Part shown: one piece after another, positions 14,715-23,279 of the stretch | Numbering within the stretch: the stretch's first letter is position 1 | Layout: each line of letters starts with the position of its first letter | DNA from: Myxococcota bacterium | GTDB taxonomy: Bacteria > Myxococcota_A > Polyangia > JAAYKL01 | Assembly: GCA_030065855.1 (NCBI GenBank) | Contig: JASJCT010000017.1 | Coordinates: forward strand, 1-64,000 | Length of the DNA: 64,000 nucleotides | Direction of reading: 5' to 3' | Notes under the pieces: model-generated | Seen by the model: only the letters and a program-made list of their open reading frames with translations | Databases searched by the model: none | Told to the model about the DNA's origin: nothing | Program-made: the position numbers and the translations under genes

Positions 14715-15548
14715 TTAGGGCCTAAAAATCGGTTTTGTTCTGCCAGCCGGCACCTTCTCTTCCGCCCTATCGGGTTTTTCACGAGTTCGCAACCACGGAG
14801 GCGCCATTATTCTTTTAAGCTCGAAAATTCGGGCAGTTAGAGCGGTCACAATGGGAGACCTAGCCAGATCGCCCACGGCAGTCACCAGCTCAATGGGAAG
14901 GCCACAGGCACGGGAGACCTGTTCGGTTAAGGCATATCCCTCGGCAATAACACTGGGGGTTGTTTCTTCGATGAGATGGGTATTGCAGATGAAGCCAGTC
15001 ACTTTGAGCCGGGAAGCAGCCTCGATGTCTGATTTCATTTTTAAGCACCCATCTACCGTATCTGTAAACGGGCGCTTGGCATTGATGACCTGCAGGAGGC
15101 TGTAATCCGAATCCCCGAGCGCTGCCACAAATGACGACAGCAATGTGGCCCCCACATCATCGCCGCCCACGTCGAAAATGGAAATATGCCCAGCCCCAGG
15201 ATGGAGCATGCCCTTTATCTCGGGCACGACAATGGGCAAGTCAGCAAATTGGTGGGCACCTGGCGGTATGACCACCCGAATCCCCGCGCTACGCATCAGC
15301 GCCTGGGCCTCTCGGCACCTGAAATATGGATTGACAATGTCGAGATCAGCTATTGAGATCTGGTTTCCACACTGGCTCAAATACAGAGCCAGGTTTACTG
15401 CGACCTCTGTCTTGCCCGACCCATAGTTGCCCACAATGATGATTAGATTAGACTGGGGAATGTATGTTTCGCCTGTATCATCTACCATGCTGGGTACGCT
15501 GTCCTCATCCAGTTGTTCTTCATTAAGACCTAAACCAAATTTTTTCAA
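14715..15548 (-). CDS. MinD/ParA-like P-loop ATPase heading the oxidoreductase operon
   Basis: A 277-residue protein with a deviant P-loop VGNYGSGKTEVAVNLALYL near residue 38, a switch-like ISIADLDIVNPYFR near 68 and IFDVGGDDVGA near 125. These place it in the SIMIBI/MinD-ParA class of NTPases. The C-terminal 35 residues are basic and Pro-rich. The TTG at 15548 keeps the N-terminal acidic stretch; an internal ATG at 15488 is an alternative, and neither has a strong ribosome-binding site. It is the first gene of the operon, 16 bases ahead of the ferredoxin subunit. A role in cluster assembly or CoA-linked chemistry is conceivable but unproven. Confidence 0.78.
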   Translation of the reverse strand: MKKFGLGLNEEQLDEDSVPSMVDDTGETYIPQSNLIIIVGNYGSGKTEVAVNLALYLSQCGNQISIADLDIVNPYFRCREAQALMRSAGIRVVIPPGAHQFADLPIVVPEIKGMLHPGAGHISIFDVGGDDVGATLLSSFVAALGDSDYSLLQVINAKRPFTDTVDGCLKMKSDIEAASRLKVTGFICNTHLIEETTPSVIAEGYALTEQVSRACGLPIELVTAVGDLARSPIVTALTARIFELKRIMAPPWLRTREKPDRAEEKVPAGRTKPIFRP

Positions 15549-15748
15549 AATTGAATACCCTAACAGACGTAAGTTGAATTTTTCTCCAACCGAATAAAGT
15601 AACGAATTTATGCTAAATATTTATACAATTGAGCAGTTCTATATTCATCGCAGTATCCGGGTTGGCTTTTTAGAAGGCTTTTCAGAACTAGCGACTCAAA
15701 ATATACGTAAAATGATATGTGTTTAATTAATTTAGGAAGACGATTGCA

Positions 15749-16903
15749 ATGGGCTCGGACAACACGCCACGCAAACCTGATAGCAGACGTCTGACGTCAA
15801 AAGCCGATCGGTCGGCCTATATCGACAATTTTCGCATCTGGTTGACCGCAATGGTCATTTTGCACCATGCTGCCATTGCCTATGGCGGTTCAGGGAGCTG
15901 GTGGATTAAAGATCCAGCAGCCGATGAGATCAGCCGGTTCCTGCTGCCCTTGTTTAACGCGTTCAACCAATCCTATTTCATGTCTGCCTTTTTCCTGTTG
16001 GCAGGGTTTTTCACCCCTGCCTCGTTCGATGCCAAAGGGGCGGCCACGTTTGTCAAAGGCCGGTTGATGCGATTGGGTATTCCCCTCATTTTCAATGCAA
16101 TTGTGCTGGTCAATGTCACCCGTTTTTTGATCCGAGCCGGGCGGGATGAGCCGTTTGAGTGGATCTGGACCACAGCCACGACCCACCTATGGTTTGTCCA
16201 GGCCCTGTTGATGTTCTCGCTGATTTACGCAGTTGTTCGCCTGGTATTTCCCAGGGCCAAGCCGGTGAAGTGGTCAGCGGGGCGATATCCATCACACCCG
16301 CAGTTGTTGGTGACCGCTGTTCTACTGGCAGCCGGCTCCTTTTGCGTTCGGGTGTTTTATCCCATTGGCGAGGAGTGGTTCTATCTTCAGCTCGGCTTCT
16401 TCACCCACTACACCTTTTGCTTTTTCATCGGCATCGTTGCCTATCGCGGCGACTGGCTAGGTCGGATTGGCAAGACCCAGAAGCGCCTGGCCAAAGGGAT
16501 CGCAATCAGCCTGATACCAGCGTTGATGATATTGGGCATCCTGGGCGGCATCCTGGACGACAGCGAACGGTTTGTCCAAAAGGTCAGCGGTGGTATCACC
16601 TGGCAGTCACTCGGCTACAGTGTATGGGAATCACTGGCCATGGTGGCGTTAATCACCTATTTTCTCTACTTATTTTTCCATCGGTACAACCGCGCAGGCA
16701 ACATCAATCGATGGGTCGCAGCCAATACCTACGGCATCTACATCTTTCACGCACCCGTACTTGTTGGGTTTAATGTGGCGCTGCTCCCGGTGCCCATACC
16801 CACGATCGCCAAGTTGGTCATCGCCGCAGTGGGAACTGGCTTGCTGAGTCTCGCCATCACAGCCGTGTTGCGAAAAAGCGCATGGGTGCGCCGCGTATTG
16901 TGA
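15749..16903 (+). CDS. Acyltransferase family 3 membrane protein
   Basis: A 384-residue polytopic inner-membrane protein with about ten hydrophobic segments. The N-terminal IDNFRIWLTAMVILHHAAIA carries the conserved His of acyltransferase family 3, and GRLMRLGIPLIFNAIVLVN is the typical Arg-containing loop after the third segment. Family members transfer acyl groups from CoA to sugars or lipids of the cell surface. The target is not apparent. An AGGAAG ribosome-binding site precedes the ATG. It is divergently oriented from the oxidoreductase operon across a 200-base AT-rich gap that must hold both promoters, and is followed by an alpha/beta hydrolase gene. Confidence 0.85.
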   Translation: MGSDNTPRKPDSRRLTSKADRSAYIDNFRIWLTAMVILHHAAIAYGGSGSWWIKDPAADEISRFLLPLFNAFNQSYFMSAFFLLAGFFTPASFDAKGAATFVKGRLMRLGIPLIFNAIVLVNVTRFLIRAGRDEPFEWIWTTATTHLWFVQALLMFSLIYAVVRLVFPRAKPVKWSAGRYPSHPQLLVTAVLLAAGSFCVRVFYPIGEEWFYLQLGFFTHYTFCFFIGIVAYRGDWLGRIGKTQKRLAKGIAISLIPALMILGILGGILDDSERFVQKVSGGITWQSLGYSVWESLAMVALITYFLYLFFHRYNRAGNINRWVAANTYGIYIFHAPVLVGFNVALLPVPIPTIAKLVIAAVGTGLLSLAITAVLRKSAWVRRVL

Positions 16904-16951
16904 TTTATTTGTCGACGTCACGCCCACCCGAAGAATTTAATGGAGTATCGG

Positions 16952-17812
16952 ATGCATTCAGTAGAACGAAAAACAGCTGTGATCGGTGATACAAAGCTAT
17001 CGTATCTCGAATCCGGATCCCACCACAAGGCGGTTGCCCTGTTTATTCACGGCATTCCAGCCAGTGCTGAGCTCTGGAGGGAGACGCTTGCAATAACCAG
17101 CGTCAGGGGGTGGCACTCCATTGCCCCAGATCTGCCTGGATACGGGCAGACCCGTTTGCCAGCAGGTGGTGATTATGCCATTGCCGGCGCTGCCCGACTG
17201 TTGATTCAGTGGCTCGAGCTGGCAGGCCACCAGGACATCTGGCTCATTGCGCACGATATCGGGGGCGGGGTCGCCCAGATCATGATGACTCAGGCAACGG
17301 CATTATTCAGCAGGGTGACGTTCAGCAATGTTATCACAGCAGATACTTGGCCGGTTTCCAGCATTGCGATGCTGATATGGATCGCAAAAAGAGGATTGTT
17401 CAAACACATGGCAGGGGTGGGTCTCTTTCCAAATTTCATCGCCAATAAGCAGCTGCGCCGTGCTGTTCACGACCCAGACTGCCTCACAAGAGACCGGGTC
17501 TCCCGTATTTTCTGGGATGGGAAGGCAACGGATAAGCAGGGTCGGATAGAATTTCAGCGGATGCTCTCTGCCTTGACACCAGAAGACACGATGAGAAATA
17601 TGGAAGCGCTCAGACGCGTGAACCTCCCTGTTCATCTGGTCTGGGGGATGCAAGATCCAAATCAGCCGTGGGATGGCCCGGGCCGCATATTGCGAGAGAC
17701 TTTTCCAACAGCAAAAATCACCCAGCTACCCCATGCAGGCCATTTTTTACAGATCGATTCGCCCGGAGAATATGTGGATGCCATTTGTGTTCCAACATCA
17801 GAGGGGTCTTAA
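16952..17812 (+). CDS. Alpha/beta hydrolase with Asp-type nucleophile elbow
   Basis: About 286 residues. The start at 16952 (MHSVERKTAV) has GGAG seven bases upstream; an earlier in-frame ATG at 16940 has a weaker site. The oxyanion-hole motif is FIHGIPASAELW. The nucleophile elbow reads LIAHDIGGGVAQI, so the nucleophile is Asp, as in haloalkane dehalogenases, haloacetate dehalogenases and epoxide hydrolases rather than lipases or esterases. The acid residue lies near VWGMQDPNQPW and the catalytic His is in LPHAGHFLQID. Substrate unknown. It may be co-transcribed with the acyltransferase 48 bases upstream. Confidence 0.85.
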   Translation: MHSVERKTAVIGDTKLSYLESGSHHKAVALFIHGIPASAELWRETLAITSVRGWHSIAPDLPGYGQTRLPAGGDYAIAGAARLLIQWLELAGHQDIWLIAHDIGGGVAQIMMTQATALFSRVTFSNVITADTWPVSSIAMLIWIAKRGLFKHMAGVGLFPNFIANKQLRRAVHDPDCLTRDRVSRIFWDGKATDKQGRIEFQRMLSALTPEDTMRNMEALRRVNLPVHLVWGMQDPNQPWDGPGRILRETFPTAKITQLPHAGHFLQIDSPGEYVDAICVPTSEGS

Positions 17813-17846
17813 GCCCTATCAGACATGACGCTCTGGGCACATGGGC

Positions 17847-19097
17847 TTATTGGCAGAGATCGATGATCGCCTGCACGACCCGGGCTTCTCGACCCGGCCG
17901 GATGCTGGACATGTTGCGCACGATGCGCTCATTTTCTGTTACACGGTCCAGTTGCCCCAGCACAGCATGCAATGGATCGTCCAGCAGATCCGCGAGTTCT
18001 ATTGAGCGCGTCAAGCCATCTTTCAAGCATGCATCCAGTATGGCTTCGACCTGGGAGTGACCGGTTTCTCGCACGCATACGAACGGGGTTTGGCACGCCA
18101 CCGCATCGTTTACCGTGCCGCCACCAGCCCGGGTAACGATCAGGTCCACTGCAGGCAGGATGTTTTGCAGGGTACCGTTGGGCAGGGTGTCGAAGATCCG
18201 CACGTTTGTCAGACGCGGGTGTAGCGCACGTTGTGAGGTCAGGGTGTGCTGGAGTCGATGCGGGACGTAAATGAGCAGGGTGATCTTTCGTTTTTCGAGC
18301 TCGCTTTGCCCCTGGGCGCGTAATGCTGGGATGAGCTTTTTCAACAGGGAATCCCAAGCAGGCGTGTCCCCGCCTTGGATGAGGATATTGACCTCACCTG
18401 GCTTCAACCCAAATCGCTGTTGGGCTGCTGATCGGGTTAGACCGACATGCCCACCCAACACACCTCCGAGCTCAAAGGGTTGAGCTTTGGCCGTATTTTT
18501 CCAATGGCGGTAATAGGGGTCTGGCGTGATGAACCTGGGAAACAGGAAAAGAGATCCCGCCGAAGCCTCGTCCCTCTGGATTTGGACGACGAGCCGCTGC
18601 CACGCTTCTCTTTCCTTGTCCGATACTGGAGCGATCCCAGAAGACGCGGCATCTGACAACATCATATCCAATGTTTTGCTCCAGCAGTGGTCAAACACGC
18701 CAATACACGGGATCTCGTTTTCCTCAGCCCATCTGGCTGCGGCTGGCACACCGATCTCAACTACCAGATCAAAATCTCGACGAACGGCATCTGTCGGATA
18801 CCTGTCGCTCGCTGATCTGTAGTCGCCGATGGTCGTCAGGGTCTGCGGGATCGACACAAAACCGTCTTCTTTTTGGAGCTGAATTAGGTTCCACACGGGT
18901 TCGACAGTGACCCTGCCCGTTGCAATGGATTTCTTGTACAGCGCTTTGTTGTAGGCAAATCGAGACCTGTTCCACACAGTGATACTGAAGTCGGGCGCTG
19001 CTTGGAGCAGGGCCGATGCAATATAATATCCAAACGCAGACGGTCCGAATCCGTCTTCGTTGGGAACGAGTAGGATATGTCTCTCTTTTCCGTTCAT
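17847..19097 (-). CDS. GT28-like glycosyltransferase
   Basis: About 416 residues with the two-domain GT-B layout. The N-terminal part starts ILLVPNEDGFGPSAFGYYIASALL and the C-terminal part has NILIQGGDTPAW, then the nucleotide-sugar binding region IFDTLPNGTLQNILPAVDLIVTRAGGGTVNDAVACQTPFV. This resembles MurG and monogalactosyldiacylglycerol synthase. Donor and acceptor sugars cannot be told. No membrane segment is evident. The start at 19097 (MNGKERH) is preferred over an ATG four codons earlier. It converges with the alpha/beta hydrolase gene; their stops lie in a seven-base dyad (17810-17816 with 17843-17849). Confidence 0.72.
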   Translation of the reverse strand: MNGKERHILLVPNEDGFGPSAFGYYIASALLQAAPDFSITVWNRSRFAYNKALYKKSIATGRVTVEPVWNLIQLQKEDGFVSIPQTLTTIGDYRSASDRYPTDAVRRDFDLVVEIGVPAAARWAEENEIPCIGVFDHCWSKTLDMMLSDAASSGIAPVSDKEREAWQRLVVQIQRDEASAGSLFLFPRFITPDPYYRHWKNTAKAQPFELGGVLGGHVGLTRSAAQQRFGLKPGEVNILIQGGDTPAWDSLLKKLIPALRAQGQSELEKRKITLLIYVPHRLQHTLTSQRALHPRLTNVRIFDTLPNGTLQNILPAVDLIVTRAGGGTVNDAVACQTPFVCVRETGHSQVEAILDACLKDGLTRSIELADLLDDPLHAVLGQLDRVTENERIVRNMSSIRPGREARVVQAIIDLCQ

Positions 19098-19281
19098 CTG
19101 TTCAAGCAAGTATCTTCAGACAAGTATCATTCAGGGGTTGGGCTGCCAATGCCATTGGTCTTTAATTAATAAATTGTTTGGCTAAATTGGAAACATTTTC
19201 CTGCAAGCGTCCGAAAGGAGGGGTGCCGGCAGCATTGTCCGGGATGATTTGCCGGTGCGGATCTGCGAAAGGAGCATAAAA

Positions 19282-19638
19282 ATGGATCCAGTAACCCGCA
19301 ACCCAGAGACGATATGCAACAAAGAACGGGAATGGCCGCAACATGGGGAGTGCCCTGAAGAAACACAGGCCCAAGTGGAGATCGCATTGGCGTGTGCCCT
19401 CGATCTAATGGCCCTGGGACGGACCGATCAGGCGGACGCCTTGCTCACGGCAATGTTGTTCAGCCATCCGAGAAATGAGGCGCTGTGGTTAGCAGCCGGG
19501 ATTAGCCGACTGCGCAGGGGATCTATTAAGCGGGCAATGTGCGCCTTTAAGATGAGTGCCTGGCTGGGCGACAATGAAGAGGCCAGAGCGCTTCTGGCAC
19601 TTTGTCGAATCAGTTCGAATGACGAAAGATCCTGTTAA
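19282..19638 (+). CDS. Small TPR-like protein
   Basis: A 118-residue helical protein. After a charged N-terminus, residues about 33-110 form TPR-like pairs (ALACALDLMALGRTDQADAL, then NEALWLAAGISRLRRGSIKR and AMCAFKMSAWLGDNEEARAL). The spacing of A, L, G and A residues fits two and a half tetratricopeptide repeats, as in SycD/LcrH-type chaperones. No cognate secretion genes are near except a lone secretin gene at 21.7 kb. The ATG at 19282 has AAAGGAG nine bases upstream, so upstream in-frame starts are not used. Confidence 0.65.
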   Translation: MDPVTRNPETICNKEREWPQHGECPEETQAQVEIALACALDLMALGRTDQADALLTAMLFSHPRNEALWLAAGISRLRRGSIKRAMCAFKMSAWLGDNEEARALLALCRISSNDERSC

Positions 19639-19901
19639 CTGAGAGCGCTTGAAAACACCCGATTTCGAAGCAAAAACGAGCAACAATCGTTCGCTATTGG
19701 ATGGTCTAGCGCTCGGCTTTAAGGGTGATTACATTGATAATGAGGAAACCGCGGGATCCGCTTACCTGCGGAGTACCCCTCCCCTTTCGGGAGTGCGAGA
19801 CGGACCGGCTTTCAAGCATCCCTCCCTTGGTTCGTTTCGCGCTCCCTTTTTTCTTCGCCATTATTACCGCAATTCCGATGATATTGCCAGTCAAAATGCT
19901 G

Positions 19902-21467
19902 CTAGGTGGGCATATTTCCATTTCGCTTGGGAACAGGATCTTCGGTTTTTCCCAGGTGGGATTTGAGGTGTCTATATAATTTGTGGCGGGTTTCCTCAGG
20001 CGAGATGACAGCGTCAATGTATCCGCGCTGGGCAGCTCGCTCTGGATTCAAAAACTTGTTTTCGTATTCTTCCAGTTTTTTACCTGCCACCACATCCTTG
20101 TCTTTGGCACTTGCAATTTCTTTGCTAAAGAGGACCTCCACCGCTCCGGGCGCGCCCATCACCGCAACCTCTGCAGTGGGCCAGGCCAAGTTGACATCGC
20201 CACCCACGTGCTTGGAACACATCACGATGTACGCACCCCCATACGCCTTGCGAAGTATCACGGCGATCTTGGGCACCTGGGCCTCGCAATACGCATACAT
20301 CAGCTTTGCACCGTGTGCGATCACGCCGTTGTGTTCTTGACCAGTGCCTGGCAGGAAACCAGGAACATCGACAAAAGATATGATGGGCATGTTAAATGCG
20401 TTGCATGTCCTGATAAAGCGCGCTGCCTTGCGGGATGCATTAAAGTCGAGCACGCCCCCCATGGCTGCGGGTTGATTGGCGATGACCCCGACCGCCATAC
20501 CTCCCAGCCGAGCAAATCCGATAATGATGTTTTTTGCCCAATTCTTTTGGATCTCAAAGAAGCTCTTTTTATCAAAGATAATCGCGATAATTTTTTTCAC
20601 GTCATAAACCTGGCGGGAAGATCTGGGCAGAACGTCTTCGATCCCGGCGATGTCCCGGTCGATGGGATCTGTGGGCGTAATGGAGATGGGTCTTACGAGA
20701 TAGCTGGCAGGCAGATAGTTCAGCAGTTCGCGGACACCGCGAATCGCGGCCTCATCGTCATCGTAGACGAGATGTGCAATGCCAGTGGTCTTTCCGTGGA
20801 CATCGGCACCACCCAGGGTCTCGGCATCGATGTCCTCAAACGTCACTGTTTTGACAACCTTGGGCCCGGTCAGAAACATGTAGCTCTGCTTGCGGACCAT
20901 GACCACAAAATCCGTAAGCGCTGGCGAATACACTGCGCCACCGGCACAGGGGCCCATAATCATTGATATTTGTGGGCACATGCCAGACATTCTGACGTTC
21001 CTCCTAAAAATTTCGCCATAGCCCCCTAGGGAGTCGATGCCTTCCTGGATACGCGCGCCCCCTGAATCGTTGATGCCGACCAAGGGCGCCTTGGCCTGCA
21101 TGGCCAAATCCTGGATGCGAGTGATTTTCTTGGCATGCGCCTCGCCCAAGGAGCCCCCCATGACAGATCTGTCCTGAGAAAACGCAAAGACCACCCTACC
21201 GTTGACTTCGCCACTGCCGGTGATGACCCCGTCCCCGGGAATTTGCTTTTTATCCAGGCCAAAATCAGTGGATCGATTGACCACACCTGCCCCAATCTCT
21301 TCGAAGCTACCCGGGTCAAATAGCAGTTTCAACCGATGCCTCGCGAGATTTTCATTGCCCCGGGCCATAGGGGCACTGCGGCTTGTCTTTGCGGTTCCTG
21401 TTTCGGCATCAGAGAGAGGGGCTTGACCCTGTTTTTTTCTCAATTCAGCCGACGGTAAATCAAACAT
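19902..21467 (-). CDS. Acyl-CoA carboxylase carboxyltransferase (propionyl/methylmalonyl-CoA type)
   Basis: A 521-residue carboxyltransferase of the PccB/MmdA family, moving CO2 between biotin and propionyl-CoA or a related acyl-CoA. Two crotonase-like halves are seen: NDSGGARIQEGIDSLGGYGE with the oxyanion GPCAGGAVYSPALTDF in the first, and ASRKAARFIRTCNAFNMPII followed by VDVPGFLPGT and AYGGAYIVM in the second. Length is normal for the family. An AGGAG site precedes the ATG. No biotin carboxylase or biotin-carrier gene is adjacent, so those subunits must be elsewhere. It probably works in propionate or methylmalonyl-CoA metabolism; substrate specificity is not settled by sequence. Confidence 0.92.
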   Translation of the reverse strand: MFDLPSAELRKKQGQAPLSDAETGTAKTSRSAPMARGNENLARHRLKLLFDPGSFEEIGAGVVNRSTDFGLDKKQIPGDGVITGSGEVNGRVVFAFSQDRSVMGGSLGEAHAKKITRIQDLAMQAKAPLVGINDSGGARIQEGIDSLGGYGEIFRRNVRMSGMCPQISMIMGPCAGGAVYSPALTDFVVMVRKQSYMFLTGPKVVKTVTFEDIDAETLGGADVHGKTTGIAHLVYDDDEAAIRGVRELLNYLPASYLVRPISITPTDPIDRDIAGIEDVLPRSSRQVYDVKKIIAIIFDKKSFFEIQKNWAKNIIIGFARLGGMAVGVIANQPAAMGGVLDFNASRKAARFIRTCNAFNMPIISFVDVPGFLPGTGQEHNGVIAHGAKLMYAYCEAQVPKIAVILRKAYGGAYIVMCSKHVGGDVNLAWPTAEVAVMGAPGAVEVLFSKEIASAKDKDVVAGKKLEEYENKFLNPERAAQRGYIDAVISPEETRHKLYRHLKSHLGKTEDPVPKRNGNMPT

Positions 21468-21741
21468 TGGATTTTCTCCTGAAACGTGAGACCCAAGTGG
21501 GGGGTGTCCTCGAAATCGGGGTCAGTGTAGACGCAAATATCGCGCCAGAACAACAGAACAGATGATCAGGTGAACGAAAAACCAATAAATTCTATAAGGA
21601 TTGATAGATTACCGCACACTCAATCTAGGATCCAATCGTCGCATCTGGCCCTTCAAACTGCACCGAGACGTACGCACCTGCAAAGTGCATTTCGCACTGG
21701 GTGAACTCGATTGGCAATGTTGTATGGATGATGACCGGCGC

Positions 21742-22998
21742 TTAAAAATCCCCATCAAATGTTTCGAACTTTTTAAGGGCTTCTTCTAGCAGGCGCCTGC
21801 CTTCCTGATCCACGGTGTCGATCACGGTCGGGGTGACCGCGATGATCCCTTCTTCCTGGTCGTCCTGGTGGCTGTTGGTTCCAAAAAAGAGTCCAAAAAT
21901 CGGTATGCGCGACAGGCCTGGCAGGCCGGATTTGGTCCTGGATTCAGAAACAAAATCGAGTCCGCCCAGGAGAATCGACTGGCCCAAACCGAGGTGCACT
22001 GTTGTCTTAACCCGGGAAATGGACCTGCCTGGCACGTTCTGGGTGGTCTCGGTGAGATCCGATACTTCGGCCTCAATGTCCAGGTCCAGGATGTCGCGCC
22101 CTTTTGCCAAGCGCGGCAGCACGCTGAGTCGAGCGCCGTAAGGAACCGTGCGCAGCTCAGCTGCCTGGGACCCCGCAACCGCGATGTTGACCTCGCCGCC
22201 AGCCTCATACGTGGCCTTGTTGCCGCTCGTGGTCAAGACCGTGGCCCGCTTCCGAATGCGCGCCCAGCCGTGACGGGCAGCCATTTCCAGTGCTGGCAGG
22301 GCCTGATCCACTACCTGGTATGAAGCCGATAGGCTGCCGGTAAGCAAGTTGACCGACCCTTCAAGCGCGCCAGAAGCACCGTACGCATCTGGCCAAGAGA
22401 TACCCGCCCGGTATCCAGAGCGGCGCCTCAGGCCTACAAACGCGAGGTCCAGCCGGATATTGGTCTGGGGCAGCACGACCTCCGCATCCACGGTCACGAG
22501 GGAGGCGACCTGGCCGCGGTATACCTTAACCACCTGCTTCACCTTGGTTCGATCAGCATCTGAAGAGACCGTGCCATCGATAAAAATCCGAGGTCCGACC
22601 CGACGAAACCCAATGTTCTCAATGCCCGTTAGCAATGCCTTCAACTCCCCAATGATGGTTTCGGGCCGCTGGGCAAACACGGTGATGAACACAGTGTGTT
22701 CCTCACCGGAGTGATCGATCAGCAACAAAGACGTTGTCCCTGTTTTCAGGGCCGTGATGATCATTTTTCGACCTTCCCTCGGAATTTTCACTTCTATTAC
22801 CCCGCGGGTGCTCTCGGAAAAGCTGGCGATATCCCTTGCCTCAATGACCTCTTGTTCGCCGAGGACCATCACCAATTCTTCGGCTTTTTTGATGCCGGCA
22901 TGTCGGTTTTGGAACTTTTCATCAGGCAGGGTATCTTGGGAAAAAAAAGCGACCATTGCAAAAGAAGCAACCATTGCACACATTTTTAAACGTTTCAT
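21742..22998 (-). CDS. CpaC/RcpA-like secretin of type II/III or Tad pilus systems
   Basis: About 418 residues. The start at 22998 (MKRLKMCAMVASFAMVAFFS) gives a signal peptide and is preceded by a GGAGGTG site; an ATG at 23049 lacks one. The N-terminal part has the CpaC-like pilus domain (VIEARDIASFSESTRGVIEV, then TGTTSLLLID). A BON-like segment follows (PRIFIDGTVSSDADRTKVKQ), then the secretin core with LRTVPYGARLSVLPRL and LGLGQSILLGGL, ending in SRIPIFGLFFG. Secretins form outer-membrane gates. No ATPase, prepilin or platform gene is adjacent, so it is either an orphan or serves a system encoded elsewhere. Confidence 0.85.
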   Translation of the reverse strand: MKRLKMCAMVASFAMVAFFSQDTLPDEKFQNRHAGIKKAEELVMVLGEQEVIEARDIASFSESTRGVIEVKIPREGRKMIITALKTGTTSLLLIDHSGEEHTVFITVFAQRPETIIGELKALLTGIENIGFRRVGPRIFIDGTVSSDADRTKVKQVVKVYRGQVASLVTVDAEVVLPQTNIRLDLAFVGLRRRSGYRAGISWPDAYGASGALEGSVNLLTGSLSASYQVVDQALPALEMAARHGWARIRKRATVLTTSGNKATYEAGGEVNIAVAGSQAAELRTVPYGARLSVLPRLAKGRDILDLDIEAEVSDLTETTQNVPGRSISRVKTTVHLGLGQSILLGGLDFVSESRTKSGLPGLSRIPIFGLFFGTNSHQDDQEEGIIAVTPTVIDTVDQEGRRLLEEALKKFETFDGDF

Positions 22999-23146
22999 TT
23001 TTTCACCTCCACCCCTCTGTTCGACCGTTTTAAAAAAAAGTTTCCTCACCCTGCTGTTGAAGGGCAGTCTGGCCTGACTGAGGTTTTGAACGCCTCCCTT
23101 TGAGGATGTCGTGAAAGGGAATATTTGATGTATTATCCGTTAGGAC

Positions 23147-23221
23147 GAAATCCCCTAAATCCCCTTTTCAAAGGGGACTTTCGAATGCTCCCCCTTTGAA
23201 AAAGGGGGTTGGGGGGATTTT
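23147..23221. repeat. Inverted pair of C/G-tract hairpin repeats
   Basis: Copy one (23147-23177) has TCCCCTAAATCCCC then TTTTCAAAGGGGA. Copy two (23189-23221) is in the opposite orientation, CTCCCCCTTTGAAAAAGGGG then TTGGGGGGATTTT. The arrangement matches the pair at 12502-12587. It lies between the secretin start region and the stop of the peptidase gene. Confidence 0.75.
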
Positions 23222-23279
23222 GACAAGACTTTCGTAACACCCACCACGACAGGCGGGGTAGAGATCACCGGCGGTTGTT

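Noticed and set aside
19200-19281. Riboswitch or leader peptide before the TPR gene
   Set aside because: GAAAGGAGG and a short dyad are present, but no known riboswitch core fits, and the putative leader frame has poor spacing.
19706-19921. A 71-codon minus-strand frame after the carboxyltransferase, considered as an OadG-like gamma subunit
   Set aside because: The hydrophobic stretch is only about 13 residues, there is no biotin or Pro-Ala linker, and no homology is evident.
21601-21741. Short plus-strand frame upstream of the carboxyltransferase gene
   Set aside because: No ribosome-binding site, overlaps the 3' end of the secretin gene on the other strand, and no motif.
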